In this document: positions 1-9,319 of the stretch, piece after piece
How positions within the stretch are numbered: the first letter of the stretch is position 1
How the letters are laid out: each line of letters opens with the position of its first letter
NCBI GenBank assembly: GCA_016946835.1
Contig: JACVTC010000008.1
Location: 313,501 to 377,500 of the forward strand
Source of the DNA: Neocallimastix lanati (nom. inval.)
Taxonomy: Eukaryota > Neocallimastigomycota > Neocallimastigomycetes > Neocallimastigales > Neocallimastigaceae
Direction of reading: 5' to 3'
Length of the DNA stretch: 64,000 nucleotides
The notes under the pieces: generated by a model
What the model was told of the DNA's origin: nothing
The model's input: only the letters and a program-made list of their open reading frames with translations
Databases searched by the model: none
Translations under genes and position numbers: made by a program

Positions 1-1509
1 ATTACTGATTATAATATTTAATTCATTATTTTTATTTGCTTGATATGAAGTAAATGTTTTATAATGTTTATCCAGAAGCTTAATAACAACATTTTTATTT
101 ATTTCTTCTATTAAAACTTTTACTCCTGTTTTGGCAAATTCTTTCCACTTATCATATTTTTAGCTACATTTTTGAATATAAAACTCTGTCTAATCTAATA
201 TCATGATTATTAATATTTAAATTAATTTTCTCCATATCCTTCAAAGTCACAATACATGTTATTTGCGCATTTTAAGCGGATATATTCTTCTTTATAATTT
301 TTTAATAAGTTTAAATTGTTAGTTATATGTTCTCCAGTCCCAGAAACATATAACCAATTTATTTTCTTTTCATTATTTGTACTTAAAATATTTTTTAAGG
401 TGTTTATTTGTTTATTAACACGAGGTTCAGTTATTTTGTTCATGTTTTCATTATTCTCATCATTTTCTTCATTATAACTGATAAAATTTACAGATTTATT
501 ATTATAAAGTTTATTAAAATGATATTTTTTATCATCATATGTATCTTGATCTTCAAATATTGGTCTAATATCATCATAGTTAATAATATCATTATATTCA
601 TTGTTTAAATCGATATTATTATTAACAAGTCCAACAAATTTTTGGTCCTTCTCAAATCCATTATTATTTCTCTTCTGTTTATCTTTTAAATAATATTTAT
701 TGTAGTGGCTCCTTGGATTTAAAGGATTAAAGAAGCATTCTTTTGTGTTGTATCCATCCTTATCGTAAATTTCACAATGTTTTTAAATTTAACACGTCTT
801 TGAATTGATTTTCTATTATTATATTGTAATTTTTTATTTTTGTTGATATTTTGCTGTTTAGGTTTATCTTTATCTATTTTACCAGCAAAATCTACATCCA
901 TAGGGTCATCTTTTTCACTTTCACTGTCGGAGTTTCAGTCATCTATATAACTCCATAAAGTTAAGTCTACTTTTATTTTTTCATATATTGTATCTACTGT
1001 AGTTTCATTAGTTAATGTAAATTTTCCTCTATAATTTTTGGTAAGGCGCGTATAAAATATTTTATTTTTTCAGTTTCTTGCATGGTTGCTTTTGCATCAC
1101 TCATACTAGAGTATATTCTTTTAATATTTATTATAGCACGAGGTATTTCTTCAACCCTTTTTGCTTTAATAGACATTAATTTTTCAATCCACTTTGTAAG
1201 ATCTTTCTGTCCTTTATCGTAATCGGCTTTTAGATATCCAATTAATGAATACACTGATTGTATACCGACAAGATCTTCGTGAATTTTATCCGTAACTGAA
1301 TTAACTATCATAAATCTAATACGATAATTTTCTTTTTGAACTTTTTGATAAGTGGCTTCGTCTCCTGAACTTTTAGCTTCTTCAAGATTATCTGATGATA
1401 AATAATCTATTAATCCTATTTGGGATAATGTGGTTGTTAGCACATCATATCAGATGTTAAAATTAGATCTATTCAGGATCTTTGAAATTTTTGGATCTGA
1501 TTCAGTCAT
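1..1509 (-). pseudogene. copia-1: Ty1/copia gag and start of protease, 5' end of element
   Basis: Read on the minus strand, this is the 5' coding part of a Ty1/copia element. An ATG at 1509 lies 21 nt downstream of the PBS and opens a gag frame (MTESDPKIS…) that hits an in-frame TGA near 1450, where copia gags usually have Trp in an 'N-W' motif, so TGG to TGA is likely. The frame then stays open to 1012 with a UBN2-like gag (…LIGYLKADYDKG…). Further downstream, 222-443 holds a decayed retropepsin entry of the copia type, 'WLYVSGTGEHIT', where the family has WxxDSGA-xHxT; the catalytic Asp is Val here. Lys/Asn-rich linkers fill the gaps. The element continues off the left edge, so integrase and RT are not visible. 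Multiple stops show it is dead. Confidence 0.75.
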
Positions 1510-1530
1510 TTTATTTTAATTAAGAGTAAA

Positions 1531-1544
1531 TGAGACTCTTAATC
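1531..1544 (-). promoter_or_regulatory. Primer binding site of copia-1 (half tRNA-Lys type)
   Basis: The element strand reads GATTAAGAGTCTCA, directly after the LTR end and just before the gag ATG. Its complement, TGAGACTCTTAATC, matches the anticodon stem and loop (CTCTTAA) of a tRNA-Lys(CUU). Copia-group elements are known to use 5' tRNA halves cut in the anticodon loop. The same motif sits at the same place in two other copia copies (27905 and 37625). Confidence 0.6.
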
Positions 1545-1739
1545 TATTAACAGACAGGGCTGATTTATTTTTTAAATATATATATATTTATTTATTTATT
1601 AGATTTATATTAGAGAGACTACACATTTAATGTGTATGATTTACATTAATTATATATATGGTATATCATATGATTTACATGAATTTATAGTATGATCATA
1701 CATTTATGTTATATTTTATATAGATTTATGTCATTAACA
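1545..1739 (-). repeat. 5' LTR of copia-1
   Basis: About 195 bp between the PBS and a TGTTAATG terminus (plus-strand …CATTAACA at 1739). The LTR of copia-3 (37639-37830, 192 bp) has the same start TGTTAATG and the same end next to the same PBS. The 3' LTR lies outside the window. The right edge falls in the gag region of Ty3 element I, suggesting insertion there. Confidence 0.55.
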
Positions 1740-1854
1740 TTATTAATGTTAATTTAACATATTATTATATTTTATTAATTAATATCTATATAAAATTATT
1801 TATTTAATTTATTTATTTTATTTATTTATATTATAACAATTATAATTACTATTA

Positions 1855-2913
1855 TTGTTATTATAATTACTGTCATAATTATTATTATCATAACGAGTAT
1901 TATAATTATAATTATAATTATTATTATTATAATTATTTCCATTATTTCCGTTATTAGACATTCTATTTCCATTATTATTATAATTATTTTCAGTATTAAA
2001 TCCAGAATTAAATTTTCCGAAGGACAGTAATTGATTCTAGTTGATTCTGATTCTGACTGTAGTTAAGAGATTTATTTTTATTTCTTAAATTTCTTTTGCT
2101 ACATTCTCTAGATTTGTGACCTGGTTCCCCGCACAGATAACAAGTAATATTCCTAAATTGATTATTATTATTATTATTATTATTGTTATTATATTTCAGA
2201 TTAAATCTTCCTTGACGATATTGACCGGTAGAAAATAAATCGGCATTACCTATATAATAAGTGTTTTGGATAGAGTTATCCAAATCCCTGTTTCCTTCAG
2301 TTAACCACCTGTATATCTGATGCTCTAATAATGGATTATGTTAATTAGAATTATTTTGAAAGACCATAGAAGTGTTAATATATTCATTATTTTCTATGGT
2401 TCTTTTTTCAGCTTTCTCGGCTCTTACAGCCACTTCAAAAGCGTCTGACAATGTATCACATTAAACTAATAGGATTTGGGAGTGAGCGTATATTCTTGAT
2501 TTTATTGAATATAAATAATCATCGACTGATATAATTTTCTGATAATCTCTATCCAATAGATGATACAAAGTTAAATAACGGTAGTTAAAATTTTTTATGT
2601 TTTCATTTGGTTTAATTTTTAGATTCTTTAAAACTGAGCATTTATCAGCTGGTTTTATTTCCATATACTTTTTAATAGCACCTCTTTATAGTTTGGGTAC
2701 CTTGTGATACTATTCCGAGTGGTTACTAATGATTTCAAAATGTTCTTCAAATCAGCTTCAACGATTATTTTTAGCCACACATAAATTCTGGATGAATCTT
2801 GGATATCATGCATTTCCATGACACCCTTAAAATCTTCTATCCATGTGTCTATGTCTTTACCATAGTCACATAGATATGGTAGATCAACGTTTTACTTTAG
2901 AAGCATCTACCAT
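1855..2913 (-). pseudogene. Ty3 element I: gag relic with zinc knuckle
   Basis: This is a minus-strand gag of a Ty3/gypsy element in broken frames. The start is probably the ATG at 2913 (MVDASKVKR…). A frameshift then leads to a gag core between 2895 and 2665 (…DTWIEDFKGVMEMHD…), continued at 2461-2664 (…PNENIKNFNYRYLTLYHLLD…), which is the same fold region as in element E gag. At 2008-2283 a run of Asn is followed by a CCHC knuckle, CYLCGEPGHKSREC, then a Lys/Asn tail; Asn-rich coding continues to about 1855. No protease or RT follows; copia-1 lies immediately downstream. Several stops and frame changes make it inactive. Confidence 0.75.
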
Positions 2914-3109
2914 TATTAACTAACTACAAAAAAATTAAAAAAAAATGAAAGAAAAACTTATATTTAATACGTTACTTATTTTGTTATTTAATTCGACCCA
3001 TCTCTAATATTATTTATTTATTATTATTATTATACATATATATTTTTTTATTAAAAAAATAAAGTTTTTTATATAATATTATTATTTTCATATAATTTAA
3101 TAGTGCAAC

Positions 3110-3126
3110 GCTCGGATTCTCTACCA
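3110..3126 (-). promoter_or_regulatory. Primer binding site of Ty3 element I
   Basis: The element strand reads TGGTAGAGAATCCGAGC, starting with the TGG that pairs with a tRNA CCA end. It lies about 200 nt upstream of the gag ATG and resembles the TGGTGGAGA-type PBSs of elements A, E, F and K. Confidence 0.55.
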
Positions 3127-4248
3127 AAAATATAATACGATATATTTTAAAATATTCGTATTTACAATAGTTTTGGGCACTACACTGGGGAATTGTATTA
3201 AATTATATATTCTAATAATAACATTATTTATTTTATTTAGTTATTTAAAAATTTTTATTTTATGATATTTGTTTTGTAATATTTTTTATTTTATTTATTT
3301 TATTTTATTTTTATCATACTAAATAACAATTAATAATTATAATTTAATTATAATATTTGACAATTAATTACTTAAACAACTAATTTTCATTAAAACTAAT
3401 AACTAAACTATTATCCTAACTAATTAAAACATTTTCATTACAACTATTACTAATTAACATATATCAATAGTTTATTAACAAGTTTTTTTTTTTTTTATAA
3501 TAATATTTTTATATATTTTTTCATAATTATTATCTCTATTTTAAATCATAATTATTATATTTTATATAAACATTAATATAAAAGTCTAATAATAATAAAA
3601 AAAATTTAATGAAATTATATAAATAGAAAGAAAAAGTTTTGTAAATAATATAATTCTTATATATAATTTGTTTTTTAATTGTTTTAAAATTTATTTTTAT
3701 TTTTATTATTTTTTTTTTAATTATTATTATATCATTATTTTCAAAATTTTCTCTTTCAAAGAAGGGTTATTATTGTAAAAAAATTACTTATAAAATTAAT
3801 TATAAATAATTTCTTAACTATAAATTAACATTAATTATTACTAACTAACATTAATTTGAGAAAATAAAATTAAATATAATTAAATAAATATGAAATAATA
3901 TAAATAAATAATTATACTTAACTTAATATAAAAAAGAGTTTATTATAGAAAATTTATAGTAAACAATAACACAAAAAGAATAAAAAACACAAATATTTAT
4001 AAAATATGTTTTATAAAAAGGTTTTTGTTTATTAATTATTTTATTTGAATTATTATTCATTATAAAAATCCAAAAATAATAATTCTTTATTTCTCGAAGA
4101 GAACTCAAGAGAATAAAATATATAAAAATTAATAATTAAATATTATTGGTTTAATAAATACAATAATTTAATGTATTAAATTTATGTATTAAATAAGAAA
4201 GATAGATAAATTTTATAATAAATTTATCTAAATTTCTTACACACAATC
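3127..4248. other. AT-rich stretch, probable LTR I remnant and a repeat shared with 14.2 and 53.9 kb
   Basis: No gene seen. The left part should contain the 5' LTR of element I, but its outer end was not found. The right part (about 3905-4242) resembles 14185-14862: both have GAGTTTATTATA near the left, a TATGTTTTxTATAA segment, and a right end with a hairpin followed by TTTCTTACA. A short ORF at 3923-4108 looks like noise. Confidence 0.4.
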
Positions 4249-5800
4249 TGATACGGGCTGGGGTTGAAACACTAAGATATTCAAAACAAAAAAAAAATAA
4301 ATATTAACACACAAATATGAATTTGGAAACAAAAAAAAAAGTTAATTTTTAAAATATTCTTTTATTTAAAATTAAAATTAATATTATTTGTTCCAAGTAT
4401 TAAAAAGAAAGAAATTTATTCTTCTTTTTATACTTTTATTTTAATACATTTTATTAATCATTAATATATTCTTTATAAAAAAAAAACTATTATTTTATTT
4501 TAATTTTTAACTATTATTTTAAATTATTTTAATAAAAAATAATATTTATTAAATTAAAATATAAAATTAATTTAGAGATTGTATCACGAAGGCCATTCCG
4601 GGCGGTAGCTTCTTCTTGTTATTGTTTTCAGAGAGAGAATTATACAGAATTGATATTTTCTGTGTTTTAGATCATTATTATTATTGAAATTCTTCTGTAT
4701 TTTAGTTCATTTTTATTTTAATAAAGTTTTAATTTATTTCTGATTTTTGTTTTATTTTTAGTTTATTTCAAAGGTTTAGAAAATATTATACAGAAACTTC
4801 TAATTCTGTATTTTATATCAAATATTTATTGAAATAGGTTTTTATTATACTTAATATAAAAATAAGAATTAGTAATGATTTAAATTATATATAATTTTTA
4901 ATAAGAATATTTAATAATAATTTTCATTATATTTGATATTAATAAAAGAAATTAGTAAGAATATTTAATAATAATTTTTACTATATTTAATATTAATAAA
5001 AGAAATTAATAAGAATATTTAATAATAATTTTTATTATATTTGATATTAATAAAAGATTTTAATAATAAGATTTAATAATAGTTTTTATTTTATTATTAT
5101 TAATGTCAAAGTTTTGAGATAATTTGGTCTTAACGATTAGGTCAAGATGCCAAATTATAATAATTAATTAATAATTTAAATTTACTCTTATTTAAAACAT
5201 ATTGTTATTAGTAAATATTATAAATAAGTTTTTATTTAAAATATAAATTTTATTTAATCTTAATAATATTTTATTACATTATTATTTTATATAATTATTA
5301 CTATCATTTAAATTACAATAATCCTACAAAAGATTAATCAAAAGATTTAAACATGTATTTATATGAAATAATTAATTATTAAAATATTAATTATTAATAT
5401 GAATATGTAATAGTATTAATATAAGTTTGACATTGATAACACAAAATAAGATAATAATATAAATATTTAATATAAATAAAATATAAGAATCTAATATAGC
5501 TAAATATTATATTTAATAATTAAAATATAATATGTAAAGATTTTGATAATAAATTAATACAAAAATTAATTTAATATGACAAAATTTGTTAATAATATTT
5601 AGTCAATTAGTTGACCTAGACTATTTCCTAAATATTTTAATAAAGTTAATATAATAATAATTATTATATTATTATTTATTAATATTGAAATCCAAATAAC
5701 TGTATTATTGAAATTGAAATTGAATTGAAATTCAGTTATTATCTTAACAATTAAGAGTATTTAATAGGAAATACAAGGTATTTAGTGACACCCCGTATCA
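4249..5800 (+). repeat. Solo LTR, family B (copy 1), interrupted by LTR C
   Basis: It starts TGATACGGGCTGGGG and ends CACCCCGTATCA, flanked by a 4-bp duplication AATC (4245-4248 and 5801-5804). A second copy at 55176-56136 has identical ends and the same internal order (hairpin-like AGAGAGAATTATACAGAATTG near the start, repeated 'AAGAATATTTAATAATAAT' units near the end). This copy is longer only because of the LTR C insertion at 5104-5749. Without it the length is about 900 bp. Confidence 0.85.
5104..5749. repeat. Solo LTR, family C, nested in LTR B
   Basis: This 646-bp insert is absent from LTR B copy 2 at the same point. It starts TGTCAAAG, ends CTTAACA, and is flanked by the 5-bp duplication ATTAA (5099-5103 and 5750-5754). 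TG…CA ends, length and duplication fit a solo LTR. No other copy was seen, so orientation is unknown. Confidence 0.75.
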
Positions 5801-5804
5801 AATC

Positions 5805-6235
5805 TGAAAAATAATAACCATAATTATGTTTATTTATTAAAAATATATATTTAATTATATATATAAAATATTTTAATCTTATTATAAGAAAATAATTTAT
5901 GAAATAAATAGTTGATTATTTTATACTAATATATATAAATTATTAATAATTTTTAATATTTTATTGTTATTTCTATAAGATTCTTTATTATAAAATTATT
6001 ATTATAATATTATTTTTATTACTGATTGGATAATGTTGTTACACCAATTTTAGAATATAAAAATAATAATTTTAAACAATATTTTTAATCTCTTTCTTTT
6101 GAATAAAATAAATTTTTAATAATAAATGAATAAATAAATTAATAAAGATTTATATACTTATATATATTTATAAAGTTTATAAAACAATTTTTATATAAAA
6201 TCAAATAATAAAATAAATCTTTATTTATAACCAAG
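5805..6235. other. AT-rich stretch without recognised content
   Basis: No ORF, repeat end or RNA gene that I can support. Confidence 0.5.
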
Positions 6236-6669
6236 ATATATTAAATCGTTATAACTTGGCTGAAGTTACTCAATGGTACTTACCTCGAGTTATCATAGTG
6301 GATGAAACAAGTTCGAAATTTATCTTTTATCTTTTTGATAAATCATTTAATTAATTCTTAATTAATTTATTCATTTAATTATATTTATTTAAAATATTAA
6401 TAATTATTCATTTAATTAAATTTATTTAATTATTTATTATTTATCCATTTATAATCAATTAATCATGTAATAGGATAATTTTTATTTTTGAATATAAATA
6501 TCATGTATTATTTTATATTGACTCGAAGAGTCAATATTGTTTAATGTGAATAATAAATAAATAAAATATAATATTAAAACCAAAAAAAATATAAATTTAT
6601 TATCTTTTCAATTTATTTATTTACTTCATCTGCAACGACTTAGTGAGCAACATCACTAAAATCGTTACA
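6236..6669 (+). repeat. D1: tRNA-like repeat, family D
   Basis: The most diverged of four D copies. It shares the order: ATCGTTATA…TTGG, an A-box-like GTTACTCAATGG, a weak B box (GTTCGAAAT), an AT-rich middle, a hairpin at 6515-6537 (GACTC-GAA-GAGTC; the other copies have GACTC-TTT-GAGTC), a terminal hairpin TTAGTGA…TCACTAA, and the end ATCGTTACA. The loop change with intact stem suggests the hairpin matters. LTR B sequence follows directly at 6670. Confidence 0.65.
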
Positions 6670-6799
6670 GATAATAATTTTTATTATATTTGATATTAAT
6701 AAAAGATTTTAATAAAAAGATTTAATAATAATTTTTATTGTAATATTAATAAGAGTATTTAATAGGAAATACAAGATATTTAGTGACACCCAGTATCAA
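6670..6799 (+). repeat. 3' fragment of LTR B
   Basis: It has the last 130 bp of LTR B (…GAGTATTTAATAGGAAATAC… to CACCCAGTATCA), with one change in the end (CCCAG for CCCCG). The 5' part is missing; D1 abuts it. Confidence 0.7.
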
Positions 6800-7053
6800 T
6801 TATTACAAACACGTTATTCCTGGTACAGAATTGAAGATTATATAAAAAAATATATTCTAATAATTAAAATTTAATTTTTCTCTAACAAAAATAAATATTA
6901 TTTTAACTATTCTAATATAAATAACTTATAAATAATTTAATAAATTTTATCTCTAAAATTATAACTATTTTTCTTAACAATCTAAATATTTAAAACTAAC
7001 CAAAATTATTTTTATGCTTAACCGTCTTTATATTTTAATAATTACTAAGTAGT

Positions 7054-7092
<39 letters not shown>

Positions 7093-7292
7093 ATTAGTAT
7101 TTTTTTTTAAAAAAAATAAATAATATTAAATTAATAATGAAGAATTTGGACTAATGATTTTAGAAATTGACTTTTATAAAATTATTTAAACATATAACAT
7201 ATAAATATAATATCTAACGATGGGAATGTACTGTTTAACTTTTATTTTTGTTTTTTTTTACCTATTAAATAAGATTTTACTTTTTAATTTAG
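6800..7292. other. AT-rich stretch, probably intron or spacer upstream of the ABC exon
   Basis: It contains homopolymer T/A runs and a (TA)n tract near 7055. The last bases, a pyrimidine-rich tract ending TTTTTAATTTAG at 7292, look like a 3' splice site. No upstream ABC motifs (Walker A, LSGGQ) were found here. Confidence 0.45.
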
Positions 7293-7458
7293 GGAAGAAC
7301 CACTATAACAATAGCACATCGTCTTTCAACAATTAAAGATTACGATTGTATTATAGCGATGAGTGATGGGCAAATTAAAGAAATTGATAGTCCGTACGAA
7401 TTATATCAAAAAAAAAGGATTGTATTATAATATGTTGAATATAATAAAAAACAATTAA
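7293..7458 (+). pseudogene. C-terminal exon of an ABC transporter (ABCB-like)
   Basis: Right after an acceptor-like TTTAATTTAG the frame opens with GRTTITIAHRLSTIKDYD, the stretch after Walker B and D-loop in an ABC nucleotide-binding domain, including the H-loop His of 'IAHRLSTI'. It continues with 'MSDGQIKEIDSPYELYQKK', typical of ABCB/MDR-type exporters, which couple ATP hydrolysis to membrane transport. As written, the frame ends at 7430 after a run of nine A's (7408-7416). With eight A's it would run on as 'KGLYYNMLN…' to a stop at 7456-7458, the expected ABCB ending. So there is either a 1-bp homopolymer error or a recent frameshift. The transmembrane domains and Walker A are not in the window; element A lies 277 bp downstream. 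Confidence 0.8.
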
Positions 7459-7734
7459 TATTAATTTTATTATTATAAAATTAAATAATATTAACAATAA
7501 AGCACAAAAAAACAAAACTAATCAATTTAATTAGAGAATAATTTAATTTTACTTATTTATATATTTATTTAATTATACTAATATTAAATATTTAATAATT
7601 CATTCTAAAAAATTAAAAGAAAAATATAAAAATAAAGTTGAAAGAAGAGGAAGAACTAAAGTATTGTTTTACTTTGTTCTTTTTATATCTTTAAAACATT
7701 TATTTGATTGGACTAAAATAAAAATATAAAATAT
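7459..7734. other. 3' flank of the ABC exon
   Basis: AT-rich, no gene. It ends in AATAT (7730-7734), the target duplication of element A. Confidence 0.6.
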
Positions 7735-8364
7735 TGATAAAGAATTTTCAAGATATTAAGTAAATTTTATTAAAAAAATAACCAAAGAAAATCAATACAA
7801 ATGTATTAAATTAATGTTTTAGAAAAGTTATATTAAATTATATTTTTATACTCTTTAAAGTTATATTAATATTATATTTTAATTATTCTAAATTAGTATA
7901 ATATATTATCTTTAAACCTTATTATATATTATTTTGTATTTTTGTTATATTATATTATCAAAAAATATATTAAATTAAGTTATGAACTATATTAATCTAA
8001 AAAGAATAATAATTCATAAAAAGAAAATGTAAATAAACATTTAGAAGGGGACTTTGGAGGAAAAGGAGAAGAAATAATTAGTCAAATAGAATGAAGTGTT
8101 ATTAAAATATAAAATAATAAATAATTAATATTTTTAAGTTATATTACTGAAAATATAACTTCTTCAAATAGTAAATAATTTTTGTGTAATTATTTATAAA
8201 ATAAATTTTGTGTAAAATTAATAGTTTATTTTTATAATAAAAAAATAAACAAAGTTTTTTTTTATTTTATCATTAAAAGTTTTAAAATAATTCTTTCTTA
8301 AAAGTTAGAAATTAAATACAACTTTAGAATAACATAATAATATTAATATATTATTCTGTTATCA
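7735..8364 (+). repeat. 5' LTR of element A
   Basis: 630 bp with inverted ends TGATAA…TTATCA. It contains a G-rich island AGAAGGGGACTTTGGAGG near 8042 in otherwise AT-only sequence. Confidence 0.9.
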
Positions 8365-8366
8365 AT

Positions 8367-8384
8367 TGGTGGAGAACCAGTCTT
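8367..8384 (+). promoter_or_regulatory. Primer binding site of element A
   Basis: TGGTGGAGAACCAGTCTT begins 2 nt after the LTR. The leading TGG pairs with a tRNA CCA end. The tRNA species was not identified; its acceptor would start GGAGAAC. Confidence 0.75.
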
Positions 8385-8424
8385 CCTACGGTGCATTTAT
8401 TAAAAATTTTATTAAAAATTTTTA

Positions 8425-9295
8425 TTGTGTTACATAATGAGTGATTCCTTTAGAGATGAGTCCGGATTTTCAAAGGCTCTTAAAATGGCCGAAAAAATCT
8501 ACCCTCTAGGACACGAGAAGACATCTTTTTCTATGTGGAAAGAAGATATCCTAGATATAATTGAAGACTATGAACTAAATGAAAAGGAAAAGAAAAGAAT
8601 TGTTCTTGCAAGTACTTCTGATAAATACAAGGACAAATGTCATCATATATATCATAGTGATAGGACGTTAAAAAATGAAGATTTTATTGAGAAAATTAAA
8701 ACTTCACTTGGCTTTGATAATATTTCTACCTTAAGCTTAAAGAAATTGCAAAATATTAAAACTGGAAATAAATCTATAATAGACTATAATATGAAATTCT
8801 CTTTATTATTAAAAGATGTAGAAGATGATGAAAGACCTGTTGAAAAATGTATTATACGAATGTATATTGAAGGTCTTAAAGGAAAGAAAACACAAGAATA
8901 CCTTATTGTTAAAGATCCAAAAACTTCAGAAAGGCTTTTCTGAATATGAAGAAGATTCATCTTATAGATTGACTAATAATTCATCCTCAAGAAAAAGTCA
9001 TAATAATGCCTTCGAAAATAATAATGATTACAATCACAATTATAATAATAAAAAGTCCACTTTTAGCCATAATTCAAACTTTTATAACAATACAAAAGGA
9101 CAAAATACTCAAACGAAGTCTTCTAATAAAGTTACTGATATTGAAAAACTAACAGATGATTTTGCAAAAATGCGACTTACGGTATGTTATCGTTGTAACC
9201 AAAAAGGACATATAGCTCGTTTTTGTACGAATGATCTTTCTTCAGAAAATAGGGCTATTTTAAATCAACATAATAATAATGAACATTTAAATTGA
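8425..9295 (+). pseudogene. Element A gag, one frameshift
   Basis: Gag forms the particle and packages RNA. The N-terminal frame (8425-8943) begins MCYIMSDSF…; the second ATG at 8437 is an equally good start. It carries a retrotransposon-gag core (…KLQNIKTGNKSIIDYNMKFS…). At about 8930 the frame breaks: the reading 'TSERLF-stop' becomes 'FSEYEEDSS' one frame over. Alignment by eye suggests a missing A in the run at 8928-8932. The second part (to 9292) has an Asn/Ser-rich linker and a CCHC zinc knuckle, CYRCNQKGHIARFC, then stops at TGA 9293-9295. The stop directly follows a slippery heptamer. Apart from the single-base loss this gag looks complete (about 290 residues). Confidence 0.85.
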
Positions 9296-9319
9296 TAATG
9301 GGAAGTTCTCAATCTTCCC
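9286..9319 (+). promoter_or_regulatory. -1 ribosomal frameshift signal between gag and pol, element A
   Basis: In the gag frame the heptamer T TTA AAT (9286-9292) is followed directly by the gag stop TGA. After a 7-nt spacer (9293-9299) comes a perfect hairpin GGGAAG (9300-9305), 8-nt loop, CTTCCC (9314-9319). The pol frame is -1 to gag and open through this point. The X XXY YYZ pattern with spacer and hairpin is the classic retroviral arrangement. Confidence 0.8.
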
